Origin: Bacteroidia bacterium
GTDB lineage: Bacteria; Bacteroidota; Bacteroidia; J057
NCBI GenBank assembly: GCA_030430575.1
Contig: JAUIKF010000014.1
Span: 62,001-126,000 of the forward strand
Direction: 5' to 3'
Length of the DNA stretch: 64,000 bases
The notes beneath the pieces were generated by a model. It did no database searches. It was not told the origin of the DNA and saw nothing but the letters and a program-made list of their open reading frames with translations. The number at the start of each line of letters is the position of its first letter. The stretch's first letter is position 1. This document shows positions 1 to 9,400 of this stretch, in pieces. Position numbers and translations under genes: made by a program.

Positions 1-1
1 T

Positions 2-1609
2 GGCCAGAAAACACATCTTGGCACAGGCCAGGCCAACCAGACAATTCAAGTTTCCATTGATCAAGCAAAACCAGGCAACCGCATTCCGCGCTCCAACCCC
101 AATAGCCTCTTTGCGGATGCCACACGTGCCTTGGGCATCAATCACCAGCACGAAGAGAACGACTACGACGATTTTATCAAAGAGATTCTGCTCCCTCATA
201 AGCAGTCTGCCCATGGCCCCTTCACGGCCGTGGCCGATGTGAATGGCGATGGCCATGAGGACTTCTTTGTGGGTGGTGCCGCCGGACATGCAGGCAGGCT
301 CTATCAGCAAATGGCTGATGGGCGATTTGCGGAGATGCCATCTCAGCCATGGCGCGCAGATCAGGCCTGTGAGGATCTGGGAGCCCACTTTTTTGATGCT
401 GATGGAGATGGGGACCAGGATTTATATGTAGTGAGTGGGGGAAATGAATTCGAAGAAAATGCGCCAGAATTGCAGGATCGTTTGTACCTCAATGACGGTA
501 GCGGTCGCTTCACCAAATCACTTGATGCCCTACCACAGATGTTGACCTCTGGTCAGCAAGTGGCGATCGGTGACATCGATGGAGATCAGGATCTCGACCT
601 CTTTGTGGGCGGACGCCTGATGCCAGGAAAGTATCCTTTCCCAGCCAAGTCTTATTTGCTTCAAAATAATGGGGGCAAATTCACAGATATAACAGCAAGT
701 GCTGCGGCGGATTTGGTGGCACCTGGCCTGGTCACAGACGCTGTTTTCAGCGATTATGATGGGGACAAGGACTTAGACCTTGTGGTGGTAGGCGAATGGC
801 TGCCTATTCGCGTTTTTCAAAATAATGGTGGAAAATTTGCCCCCATCGAAACGCCCAATCTGCCCGATACCCGTGGCTGGTGGTTTAGCATAGAAGCAGC
901 TGACCTGGATGGAGATGGAGATGATGACTATGTGGTGGGAAATATTGGGGAAAACAACAAATTCCACGCTTCTCAGAAGAAACCGCTTCACGTCTATTGC
1001 CATGATTTTGATCAAAATGGTACGTATGACATCGTCCTGGCCAAGGATGCCAAAAACATCCAACTGCCGGTTCGCGGCCGTCAGTGTTCTTCTGAGCAGA
1101 TGCCCTTTATCAAGGAAAAGTACCCTACGTTTGAAGCATTTGCCACCGCGACGCTCAGCGATATTTATTCACCTAAGGAGCTTGAATCAGCCCTTCATTA
1201 TGAAGCACGATACTTCAGCAGTGCCCTGCTTATGAACCAAGGCGGTGGTCAGTTTACCCTGAATCCATTGCCAACTCAAGCCCAAGCTTCGCCTATCAAT
1301 GGCATCCTGGCTACCGATCTCAACGAAGACGGTCGCCTCGACCTAGTCTTGGCGGGCAATATGTATGACTCGGAAGTAGAGACCGTGCGTTATGATGCGG
1401 GGATAGGCGTATGCCTCCTCGGCGATGGAAACGGCGGTTTTTCGCCTATGAGTGTGCTCGAAAGTGGCTTCTTTGCCCCAGGCAATGTCAAGAGCCTTTC
1501 CATACTCAAGACTGGGCCTGAAGGCCGTCTGACAGTGCTGGTCGGCAATAATGATGGAATGCTGCAAGCATTTCGGATGCGGAGCGGAAATCCGCTGACG
1601 AGGCAGTGA
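2..1609 (+). CDS. FG-GAP/VCBS repeat secreted protein, 3' part (partial)
   Basis: The frame is open to the left window edge, so this is the C-terminal part of a longer gene; a TTG at 131 is only an internal codon. The visible 535 or so residues contain repeated calcium-binding FG-GAP/VCBS blades with D-x-D-G-D type loops (DVNGDGHED, DADGDGDQD, DIDGDQDLD, DYDGDKDLD, DLDGDGDDD, DLNEDGRLD). These fold as beta-propeller blades. The stretch just before the first visible blade (ENDYDDF...LLPHKQS) is typical of Bacteroidota relatives of CRTAC1 that pair VCBS repeats with an ASPIC/UnbV domain. Such proteins are usually exported to the cell surface; the signal peptide would lie outside the window. No T9SS sorting domain is seen at the C-terminus. 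The substrate or ligand cannot be told. Confidence 0.85.
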   Translation, partial: GQKTHLGTGQANQTIQVSIDQAKPGNRIPRSNPNSLFADATRALGINHQHEENDYDDFIKEILLPHKQSAHGPFTAVADVNGDGHEDFFVGGAAGHAGRLYQQMADGRFAEMPSQPWRADQACEDLGAHFFDADGDGDQDLYVVSGGNEFEENAPELQDRLYLNDGSGRFTKSLDALPQMLTSGQQVAIGDIDGDQDLDLFVGGRLMPGKYPFPAKSYLLQNNGGKFTDITASAAADLVAPGLVTDAVFSDYDGDKDLDLVVVGEWLPIRVFQNNGGKFAPIETPNLPDTRGWWFSIEAADLDGDGDDDYVVGNIGENNKFHASQKKPLHVYCHDFDQNGTYDIVLAKDAKNIQLPVRGRQCSSEQMPFIKEKYPTFEAFATATLSDIYSPKELESALHYEARYFSSALLMNQGGGQFTLNPLPTQAQASPINGILATDLNEDGRLDLVLAGNMYDSEVETVRYDAGIGVCLLGDGNGGFSPMSVLESGFFAPGNVKSLSILKTGPEGRLTVLVGNNDGMLQAFRMRSGNPLTRQ

Positions 1610-1611
1610 GA

Positions 1612-1657
1612 CCATTTCCCGTAGGGTCACGATATATCGTGACCCTACGGGAAATGG
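1612..1657. repeat. Perfect 46-bp palindrome after the FG-GAP gene
   Basis: Each of 23 base pairs matches around the centre at 1634/1635. The core is GTAGGGTCACGATAT followed by its complement. It begins two bases after the stop codon and could act as a transcription terminator, although no T-tract follows. It resembles the palindromes at 9656 and 25818, which carry GTAGAGAC arms. Confidence 0.75.
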
Positions 1658-1765
1658 CGAGGCCGTCCGGGGCTACAGCCCCTCACTACGAAACAAAACG
1701 GCGTTTATTTTTGAACTTGAATTTTCTTAATTCTTCATTTTTAATTATCCATTCTTAATTCTCCT

Positions 1766-2800
1766 ATGGCCCGCATCATCCAAGGAATACTCGTCATCTG
1801 GGGGATCGTCACCCTCCTGTTCACGATATTCTATGTGATGGGCGATCCCGTGGAGGAACTGGTCGAAGAAGGCGCAGATGAAGCAACCAAAGCCGCGATT
1901 CGGGCTAAATACGGCTTGGACAAGCCTGTCTTTGTGCAGTACTTGGTATACCTACATGACTTATCTCCAATAGGTGTCTTGGATTCCGCTGGGCAAGCAG
2001 AGAATCCCCATATCGGCCTGTTTGGGGTAGGGGAGGGGAAAATGGCGATCAAAGCCCCTGGGTTTGGGCGGTCGTATCAGACGGATAGGCCTGTGCGGGA
2101 GATGATTTCGCAGAAGATAGAAGGCACCCTGATTTTGGCCACAGGCGCGATTCTCATCGCAGCTATACTGGGCATTTTGCTAGGGGTAATCGCAGCATTG
2201 CGCTATGGGACTTGGATAGACAATGCCATCCTCTCGGGGTCTGTGGTGGGCATTTCAGCCCCTTCGTTTTTTATGGGCGTGCTCATCGCCTGGCTGTTTG
2301 CCGTCAAATGGCAAGCCTTCACGGGGCTGAACGCGACAGGGTATATGTTTGAGGAAAACATCTTTGGGCCAGGGCGGACGCTGGTGCTAAAAAACCTGTT
2401 TTTGCCAGCCTTGGCATTGGGCATACGGCCCTTGGCCATCTTCATCCAGCTCACGCGCAGCAGCATGCTTGATGTCCTCAAAGCGGACTACGTCCGCACT
2501 GCTTGGGCTAAAGGACTGTCAGCTCCCAAAGTGATCGGGCAGCACGCCCTCCGCAATGCCCTCAACCCCGTCTTGACCTCCGTCACAGGGTGGCTCGCCT
2601 CCCTACTAGCAGGCGCATTTTTTATCGAATACATCTTCAACTGGCAAGGCATCGGCAAGCTCACCATCGACGCCCTCAATACCAAGGACTTTCCAGTGAT
2701 CCTAGGCTGTGCGATCTTCATCGGATTTATCTTTGTGGTCGTCAGTATTGTGACTGACATGCTCTATCGAGTGCTGGACCCGAGGATGAGGAAGAAATGA
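1766..2800 (+). CDS. ABC transporter permease, OppB/DppB type
   Basis: A 344-residue inner-membrane permease of the peptide/nickel (OppB) class of ABC importers. It starts with the typical N-terminal helix, then an extracytoplasmic segment with DKPVFVQY (the usual LG-L-D-P--QY region). Several transmembrane helices follow, with the EAA loop region around RSSMLDVLKADYVRTAWAKGL and ALRNALNPV, where the ATPase docks. The C-terminal LDPRMRKK is usual for the family. No OppC-type permease, ATPase or binding protein is next to it, so partners must be encoded elsewhere. Its stop codon overlaps the left arm of the intergenic repeat at 2794. Substrate (oligopeptide or other) is not determined. Confidence 0.9.
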   Translation: MARIIQGILVIWGIVTLLFTIFYVMGDPVEELVEEGADEATKAAIRAKYGLDKPVFVQYLVYLHDLSPIGVLDSAGQAENPHIGLFGVGEGKMAIKAPGFGRSYQTDRPVREMISQKIEGTLILATGAILIAAILGILLGVIAALRYGTWIDNAILSGSVVGISAPSFFMGVLIAWLFAVKWQAFTGLNATGYMFEENIFGPGRTLVLKNLFLPALALGIRPLAIFIQLTRSSMLDVLKADYVRTAWAKGLSAPKVIGQHALRNALNPVLTSVTGWLASLLAGAFFIEYIFNWQGIGKLTIDALNTKDFPVILGCAIFIGFIFVVVSIVTDMLYRVLDPRMRKK

Positions 2801-3020
2801 GTGAATGAATGTATGAGAGAATGATAGAATATGTGCTTGCCAGGTAATAAGACAAATTTTCTCGCAGACATTGGTAGTTCGTATCGTAAAAAGAGAATTT
2901 CATAATTCATTAATAATCAGCCATTTACACATCTAGGTATTCTCTCCCCATTCTATCATTCTATCATTCTATCATTCTATCATTCTATCATTCTATCATT
3001 CACTCCTTCTATCATTTTCC
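2794..3020. repeat. Inverted repeat element with (CATTCTAT)6 tandem array
   Basis: The left arm (2794-2830, GAAATGAGTGAATGA then GAGAATGATAGAAT) overlaps the stop of the permease gene. The right arm (2949-3020) is its approximate complement and contains six perfect copies of the 8-bp unit CATTCTAT (2949-2996), then the variants CATTCACT and CCTTCTAT. The right arm runs into the 5' end of the shikimate kinase gene. A related element lies at 22742-22953 and a related right arm at 24171-24235. An 8-bp array can gain or lose units by slippage, which would shift frame. Confidence 0.75.
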
Positions 3021-3490
3021 TCTTCCTCATCGGCTTCATGGCTTCTGGCAAAACGACTCTTGGGCGGCAAGCGGCGGCGGAGAAAGGATGGACGTTTATC
3101 GATTTGGATGAAAGGGTTGTGGAAAAATGGGGGCAATCGATCCCAGCGATTTTTGCGGAAGAAGGCGAAGCAGGGTTTCGGGCAAAAGAAGCAGAGGCGC
3201 TTCGCTCGTTGGCGGACTTGCCCAAGGGCAATTACGTCGTAGCCTGCGGTGGGGGCACGCCCTGTTTCCATGACAATATCGTTTGGATGAAAGCACAAGG
3301 CACCGTCATCTATTTGCGCGTGAGTCCTACCGAATTGGCAAATCGCCTAGGTAAAGAAAGATCGGACAGGCCGCTCCTCCTGGGCCTCTCTGACGACGAA
3401 CTCCTGCCTTGGATCGAGGCCAAACTCGCCGAAAGAGAGCCTTTCTACCTTCAAGCTGATCAGGTGATTGAGGGGGGATTGGAGGAATGA
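3014..3490 (+). CDS. aroK: Shikimate kinase, start codon unclear
   Basis: Shikimate kinase phosphorylates shikimate to shikimate-3-phosphate in the chorismate pathway in the cytosol. The P-loop reads GFMASGKTT, and further family signs are DLDERV, GQSIPAIFAEEGEAGFRAKEAEAL and the VACGGGTP loop that binds shikimate, then the lid region RP-LL. The first ATG is at 3038, but it falls inside the P-loop: the invariant first glycine (codon 3032) and strand beta-1 (IFLFLIGF) are encoded upstream of it. Reading upstream in frame, no ATG, GTG or TTG occurs before the stop at 2903. The start given here is the ATT at 3014, which gives a normal N-terminus; this is an inference. About 158 residues, slightly short for the family. 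If only the ATG is used, ATP binding should be lost. Confidence 0.8.
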   Translation: MFLFLIGFMASGKTTLGRQAAAEKGWTFIDLDERVVEKWGQSIPAIFAEEGEAGFRAKEAEALRSLADLPKGNYVVACGGGTPCFHDNIVWMKAQGTVIYLRVSPTELANRLGKERSDRPLLLGLSDDELLPWIEAKLAEREPFYLQADQVIEGGLEE

Positions 3491-3500
3491 TTGTTCTAGG

Positions 3501-3625
3501 GTCTAAACCCAGTCGCAATAGTAAAAAATGAGGGGCAAAGCACTATTGCGACTGGGCGTTCGACTGAGACTTCGGCGTGAGCTCAGTCGAACGCTCACGC
3601 CGAAGTCTTTAGTCCGTCGCAATGA
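3501..3625. repeat. Compound palindromic repeat with TCGCAATAG and TTCGACTGAG arms
   Basis: Contains perfect inverted pairs: CCCAGTCGCAATAGT (3508-3522) with 3542-3556, then nested GCGTTCGACTGAG / CTCAGTCGAACGC and GACTTCGGCGTGAG / CTCACGCCGAAGTC. A second copy with the same order of blocks is at 29467-29566. It sits between the convergent ends of aroK and the gene at 3635 and could end transcription from both sides. Confidence 0.7.
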
Positions 3626-3634
3626 GGAAAAAAG

Positions 3635-4336
3635 TCAATTTTGACTTTCTGGCGTCTTTTCACGCTTAACAAGCCGCCGCCAGTCCTGCTTTTGCATCAG
3701 CACCAGCAATACAAGGGCAAGCCCCAACAGCAAATTGAAGGTGGTGGAGAATAAGACACTGTGCCCCCACCCTAATACCTCCTTCGCTGCGCCTTCCCAT
3801 TGGTTTACTTCTAAATAGGACTTTTGCCCAAAGAAATACCAGACATCTAGTTTGATCCTTCCGACCAAATACAGATGAAATAATAGGGCAATTACGGGAA
3901 CGCTCCAGAGTTTTCGCTGCCAACTCGCAGGAAATCCCAAGGCAAGACTCAGGACAAATAAGGTAGGGAATAAGGCATAAGACCAAGGATCTATTGTGAC
4001 GGTGGCCTTATTGACAGCTACATTTTTTTGTCCAGCCTGACGCGCTTGGGCCCTTGCTGCTTCTATTTGTGTGTGATTGGTGAGGGTCAATTGGAGGAAA
4101 AAGTCTTCCTGCTGGTTTTTCATGACAGCATAGCCTACCTGGCCACTTTCCCCAAATCTTTCTGCGAACTGCTGGGCGAGTTTTGACGCATTCGCTGTAT
4201 AGATGCGATTGAAATCACTGGCTGTGACCAGAAGGAGCAACAACGCGTATATGCCTGTACTTCCCAGGAGAAAGCGGCTTGTCCACGTCCGATGGTTCCA
4301 CCATTGCTTCATTTTTCTATAAACCCGAGGCATCAT
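3635..4336 (-). CDS. Membrane protein of unknown function
   Basis: A 233-residue protein that I do not recognise. It has an N-terminal helix (FLLGSTGIYALLLLLV, about residues 22-40), a soluble segment of about 80 residues rich in Gln, Ala and Asn, then three or four hydrophobic segments (FPTLFVLSLALGF, VPVIALLFHLYLVG, LFSTTFNLLLGLALVLLVLM). The tail is short and basic. The fold suggests a periplasmic loop held by one N-terminal and several C-terminal helices. It starts three bases after the stop of the MscS channel gene on the same strand, so the two are probably co-transcribed. A role linked to the envelope or to osmotic stress would be a guess from context only. Confidence 0.7.
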   Translation of the reverse strand: MMPRVYRKMKQWWNHRTWTSRFLLGSTGIYALLLLLVTASDFNRIYTANASKLAQQFAERFGESGQVGYAVMKNQQEDFFLQLTLTNHTQIEAARAQARQAGQKNVAVNKATVTIDPWSYALFPTLFVLSLALGFPASWQRKLWSVPVIALLFHLYLVGRIKLDVWYFFGQKSYLEVNQWEGAAKEVLGWGHSVLFSTTFNLLLGLALVLLVLMQKQDWRRLVKREKTPESQN

Positions 4337-4339
4337 AGG

Positions 4340-5215
4340 CTACGAGAGAGCTTTGGGTACGTCTGGCATATCCCTCCCTTCCTTCGGATCCCATTTTCCA
4401 AACTCTCCAAACGTAGCGCCTTCTGGATAGACCACTTTGACATTGTTCTTGGCAAAAGTCTCGATGACTCGTTTTCTCACTTCATAATCGGTATCCCAAA
4501 ACCCCTCTTGCTTGGCAGGGAATCCAGCCGATACGTGCATATTATAGGGTTCAAAATCGAGAATCCAGATGAAGGGCTTGGCTTCTTTATCTACTTCAGG
4601 CACGCTGTAGGCGGCTTCTTTTACCAGTCGGATGACTTTGTCAAAATCTTCTCCAAAGGGAATTCTCATAACGATGGTGATGCTTCGGGTGGGGGTAGCT
4701 GAAAGATTGTCTATCGTTCCACTCATGATCATGCTATTGGGAATGATGGCCTCTGTCTCGTCGAAGTTTTCCAAGACGGTGTGGAAGATCTGGATCTTTT
4801 TTACATAGGCCCAGTAGCCTTGAATCTTTACTTCATCGCCGACCTTGAAAGGGCGGATAAGCAAAATCATAACGCCCGCCGCAAAATTGCTGAGGTTGCC
4901 CTGTAAGGCCAGGCCTACGGCGAATCCCATGGCGGCAATGATGCCCACAAAGGAGGTCGTTTCTATCCCCACAATCCCCGCCACACTGATCACGACAAGA
5001 ACTTTTAAGCCTATTCTCACAATGGAACTCAAGAAGCCTTGAAGCTCCTTGCTATTGTTGGTACTTGCCTTGTCTAGCCCCATTAGGATAATTTTGGTCA
5101 CCTTATTGGCTACCCAAAAACCGACAATCAATACAATGATGGCTAGCACTAGCCTTGGCGCATAAGCGATGGACAACTCTATCAGTTGCTCGAAGTAGGT
5201 ATCTATTTGTTCCAT
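4340..5215 (-). CDS. mscS: MscS-family mechanosensitive ion channel
   Basis: A 291-residue small-conductance mechanosensitive channel that would release solutes across the inner membrane on hypo-osmotic shock. Three transmembrane helices lie in the first 130 residues. The pore helix TM3 is clear, with Ala/Gly packing: AAMGFAVGLALQGNLSNFAAG then VMILLIRPFKVGDEV. The beta domain (VKIQGYWAYVKKIQIFHTVL, IPNSMI) and the alpha/beta C-terminal vestibule follow. The length is close to E. coli MscS. It is first in a two-gene operon with the membrane protein at 3635. A repeat element (5415-5575) lies upstream. Confidence 0.93.
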   Translation of the reverse strand: MEQIDTYFEQLIELSIAYAPRLVLAIIVLIVGFWVANKVTKIILMGLDKASTNNSKELQGFLSSIVRIGLKVLVVISVAGIVGIETTSFVGIIAAMGFAVGLALQGNLSNFAAGVMILLIRPFKVGDEVKIQGYWAYVKKIQIFHTVLENFDETEAIIPNSMIMSGTIDNLSATPTRSITIVMRIPFGEDFDKVIRLVKEAAYSVPEVDKEAKPFIWILDFEPYNMHVSAGFPAKQEGFWDTDYEVRKRVIETFAKNNVKVVYPEGATFGEFGKWDPKEGRDMPDVPKALS

Positions 5216-5414
5216 GAGTGTTTGAGTTAGTGGGGCCTTCTAAAGGACTATGATACAGATTTGCAATAGGCCTGCCAAAAATTAGGGATTTATTTTTTTG
5301 GCGAATAACATTTCTATTTCAGGATTCAGAGAAATCACCATCCGTTTTGGAACTGATGCGATAGGCTTGTCTGCCGTTCAGCTCCTACAAAAGCTTCATT
5401 GGCCATACAGATTG

Positions 5415-5575
5415 TATACTTTAGACTGGGTGAAATGTCCTGTGAATAAAACCATATAAGACATATAAGAACATTTAAGAAAACCGCTTTTGGACCTTAT
5501 ATGCCCTTAAATGCCTTATATGGTTCAAAAAGCGACCAAAAGTCAAAACGGACTTTCTATCAGGTCTAAAGTATA
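5415..5575. repeat. MITE-like palindromic element, copy 1
   Basis: A 161-bp imperfect palindrome bounded by the terminal inverted repeats TATACTTTAGAC and GTCTAAAGTATA. Inner arms contain AACCATATAAG / CTTATATGGTT and repeated CATTTAAG-like units. A close copy is at 59833-59984 and degenerate copies at 48361 and about 53531. It encodes no protein. It fills most of the 374-bp gap between the MscS gene and the permease gene at 5590; the remaining 5216-5414 shows no gene. Confidence 0.8.
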
Positions 5576-5589
5576 AATACTTACATACC

Positions 5590-6426
5590 TCACCCCCCCT
5601 TTACCTTTACATTCAAATACATTCCTGTCATAATCAATCCAATTCCTGCCAACCCAAGCAAAGAATAACTATCCCCAAACCACACAAAGCCAATGATAAT
5701 GGAATAGATCACCTCCAAAAACTTGACGGGGGCTACGCGGCTGGCAGGGGCGATCTGGAGGGCTTTGGTCATGAATAATTGGGCGAAGAAACCCAGTAAA
5801 CTCATGCTCCCGAGGATCGCCCACTCGATCCCATGAGGGACCTTCCAGGAGTAGAGGCAGAATGCTCCTCCTACCAGCGTGCTGGTAAACATGAAGTAAT
5901 TCACAATGACCAGCGGGTGGTCCTGGCGTCCGATACGGCGGATAATGACATAGACCAATCCGCCAAATACAGCTGCAATCAAGATGTAAACCAAGCCTAT
6001 GCCTGCTACGTCTAGGGTAAAGCCTTTGATCAGGCCGACACCGCCTATAGCCATTGCAAAAAACAGCACTTGGATAGGACGCACTTTTTCCTTTAGCAAT
6101 AAAACCGCAAAGATAGCCGCAAACACAGGTGACAAATAGCGCAAGGCCACTACCGGACCAAAGGGAAGGTGTTGAATGGCCAGGAAAAAGAAGGAAATCG
6201 CAATCGTTCCGACAACTGCGCGCAGCACCAGCCACTTCCGTTCATTGCCGAGAATGGGAATTCTATTTTTGAGCAGATAGGCAAAACACATGGCACTGGA
6301 ACCCAGCGAACGGAAAAACACCAATTCATGGGCTGGAAAACTGTCCAGGTACTTGACGATCGCATTGAGCATCGTGAAGGCCAGCGTGCTGATCACCATA
6401 TACCTGACGGCAGTCCATTTATTCAT
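5590..6426 (-). CDS. EamA/DMT-family transporter
   Basis: A 278-residue inner-membrane protein with about ten predicted hydrophobic helices in two EamA halves, as in drug/metabolite exporters. Family features are the N-terminal TMLNAIVKYL, ELVFFRSLGSSAMCFAYLLKNR, then ALRYLSPVFAAIFAVLLLKEKVRPIQ in half one and PASRVAPVKFLEVIYSIIIGFVWFGD in half two. These proteins export amino acids, metabolites or S-adenosylmethionine-like compounds; the substrate cannot be read from the sequence. It is divergent from the CotH gene at 6473, with only 46 bases between starts. Confidence 0.88.
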   Translation of the reverse strand: MNKWTAVRYMVISTLAFTMLNAIVKYLDSFPAHELVFFRSLGSSAMCFAYLLKNRIPILGNERKWLVLRAVVGTIAISFFFLAIQHLPFGPVVALRYLSPVFAAIFAVLLLKEKVRPIQVLFFAMAIGGVGLIKGFTLDVAGIGLVYILIAAVFGGLVYVIIRRIGRQDHPLVIVNYFMFTSTLVGGAFCLYSWKVPHGIEWAILGSMSLLGFFAQLFMTKALQIAPASRVAPVKFLEVIYSIIIGFVWFGDSYSLLGLAGIGLIMTGMYLNVKVKGG

Positions 6427-6433
6427 TAATCTT

Positions 6434-6441
6434 TATCTTTG
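6434..6441 (+). promoter_or_regulatory. Possible -7 promoter box of the CotH gene
   Basis: TATCTTTG matches the Bacteroidota -7 consensus TAnnTTTG and lies 31 bases before the chosen ATG at 6473. No good -33 TTTG box is seen at the expected distance, so the call is tentative. Confidence 0.35.
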
Positions 6442-6472
6442 TAGACAGTGTAAACTTGCAAAAAATATCTTG

Positions 6473-9400
6473 ATGCATATCCTCAAATTCTGCTTGCTTC
6501 CTTTTTTGTTTATTTGTTCTATTTCCTCCTCCCTATTCGCCACCTCTCTCTCTGATACCTGCTTTGTCCTAGAAATCAACCAATCCATCCGCACGAGTGC
6601 AGATGATGCTGAAGAACGGCCCAATGGCTATGTATCGCTAAACAGCAGCGACATAGAGCTGATCAATGATGCCAATGCGGGCAATCAGGTTGTAGGGCTA
6701 CGCTTCCCAGGGTTGGCGTTGGAACCAGGAGCAGAAATCATGGAGGCCTATATCCAATTCACCGCAGACGATGAACAGGGCCTACAGCCTTCGGACCTGA
6801 AGATTTTTGCAGAAGCGACAGGAGATGCCGCCCCCTTTCAGTCGATCAATTTTAGCATCAGTACCCGCACCCGCTCCACTGCCCAGGTCAGCTGGAAGCC
6901 CGACGAATGGAAAGTACCGAGAGAGGCAGGTACCCTCCAGCGTACGCCAGATCTCAAAAGCATAATCCAGGAGACTGTCGATCGTACGGACTGGCAGCTG
7001 GGCAATGCCATGGCCTTTATTGTCACAGGATTTGGGCGAAGGCTGGCTGTGGCCTATGACTTGGAGCCTGCCCAAGCAGCGCGGTTGGTGATCAAGGTTG
7101 GCTATCAGGCGCCGGATACCTTGGCACAAGGTGTCTACCTCAACGAAGTCATGCCTTCCAATAGCAAGATCGAGGATGAATATGGAGAGAAGGATGATTG
7201 GGTGGAAATATATAATGGCGGCGCTGATCCGGTGTTTTTAGGCGGTATGTATATGACGGATGATTTGGGGGAATTAACAAAATGGCAAATCACGACTTCG
7301 CCGCTCCTCTTACCAGGGCAGTTTGCCCTGATATGGGCGGATGGGCAGCCCGAGCAAGGCGGGCTACACGCCAGTTTCAAATTGAAAAAAGGGGGAGAAG
7401 AGCTGGCGCTTGTACAAGAAGTGAATGGCGTATTGCATATCCTCGATAGCTTGCGGTTTCCCGCCGTGCCCAGCGACATCTCCTATGGCCGCCTCAACGA
7501 TGGCAGTACGCCTTGGGTCTTTTTTGGGGAGGCGAGTCCCCATACCTCCAACAACGGCAAACCCCAATACCTAAACGATACCGTCAGGTTTTCTCAAACC
7601 AGTGGTCATTATTCAGAAAGCTTTATCCTCCAGATGCAAGTGGCTAATCCTTCCGTCCGAGTTCACTACACACGGGATGGGCGTATTCCTACTGAGCAGG
7701 ATTCGGTATACCTTCGGCCCATTTCCATTACCCAGACCCAACTGATTCAGGCAAAAGGCTTCAAGATGGGGTTTAACCATACGCCTACCACTTCGGAGAT
7801 TTTTGTACTTGATGAACCTTGCGATTTGCCTATACTAAATGTGCAATCCGATCCGGTGAATCTATGGGATGACCAGCAAGGGATGTATGTAGAGGGGACC
7901 AATGGCATCACTCGATATTGTAATAACGAACCCAAGAACTGGAATCAGGACTGGGAACGGCCCTGCCACCTTACCTATATTGCGGCCGATGGCTCCAAGG
8001 GATTTGCCATCGATGCGGGCATAAAAATCGGCGGTGCCTGCTCTCGCAATTTCAAAATGAAGAGCTTCAATTTCTTCCTGAGAAGCAATGAATATGGGGA
8101 GGAGTTGCTGGAATATCCCCTTTTCCCTACCTCCGATATCACCGAATATCGCCGGTTCAAAATCCGCAATAGCGGCAATGACTGGGAAGAGATGCTCTTT
8201 CGCGATGGGATAAATCAGGCGATATTGGAGAATACCGTGGACCTAGACCTGATGGCCTACCAGCCAGTCAGGGTGTATGTGAATGGTGCCTACTGGGGTG
8301 TTTATGGCATGCGCGAAAGCTTCACGAAGCATTATATCGCCAGCCATCACGGCGTAGATCCAGAGAATGTGGACATCCTCTCCAATCCCTATGGGCCAGG
8401 AGCCGAAGTCCGAGAAGGCGACTTCCAGACCTATGACCAACTGGTCAATTTTGTCACGCAAAATGACCTCAGGGAAACGGCCAACTACCAAACCGTTCAA
8501 TCCTACATCGACCTCCAGGAATACATCAATTACCACATTGTCCAGATCTATCTCGGCAACTATGACTGGCCCGCCAATAACGTCAGGATTTGGCGAGACA
8601 AAAATGGTGGCAAATTCCGCTGGATGCTCTTTGACACCGACATCACCACCAATTATAACCTGTGGGGGGAAGGACATTCGTACGACAATACCCTGGCCCA
8701 TGCCCTCAACAACAATCCCTTTTCCCCAGCCTGGCCCAATGGTCCCCAAAGCACCTTCCTTTTCCGACAAATGATGCGGAATGCCCAATTCAAGGCAGAA
8801 TTTGCCCAACGCATGTGCACCTTCCGTGCCTTGATCTTTGCCTCTAAACGGGTACATCCCATGGTCGATAGCATGGCCGACCTGTTTCGCCCAGAACTCC
8901 AGCGCTATATGGATCGATGGAAAGATGACTGGCACTTTGGACGGGGAATTCCTGCTGGCGGTACCTTCCCTCAGTGGATTACCCACCTCAACCGCTACAA
9001 AGCATTTTTTGATACCCGCCCAGCCCATATCATCCAGCATTTCGCCACCTCTTTGGGGTTAAGAGAGACCTTTATCCTGGCATTTAGGTATGATGATTCG
9101 ACCAAAGGCGACATCTTTATTCACAAAAATGAGATGGCCATTCCCTTTAATTATCAAGCCAGATATTTCAACCACCTTCCTATCACCCTCAAAGCCGTCC
9201 CACATCCAGGCTATGAGTTTTCACATTGGAAGGAAACGGGCGACACCTTGGCAGAGACGGAATTTGTGGGAACACATAATGGAACGCTCACGCCTATTTT
9301 TGTGAGGCCCATGGACCCTGATACGGTCGTCATTGATCCCGATACCATGACGGTGGATACCCTTCCTCCCATAGACACCCTAGCTGCGCCCTGGCAGGTA

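Noticed and set aside
131-133. TTG as start of the FG-GAP protein
   Set aside because: The frame is open to the window edge and the sequence before it reads as protein of the same type; the gene begins outside the window.
2949-3012. CATTCTAT array as a CRISPR
   Set aside because: Units are 8 bp with no spacers; it is a simple tandem repeat.
6290-6472. Longer N-terminus for the CotH protein
   Set aside because: It would overlap the divergent permease gene and hide the signal peptide that begins at 6473.
8243-9040. 265-codon frame on the minus strand
   Set aside because: Lies fully inside the CotH gene, has no family features, and the plus-strand frame has clear domains.
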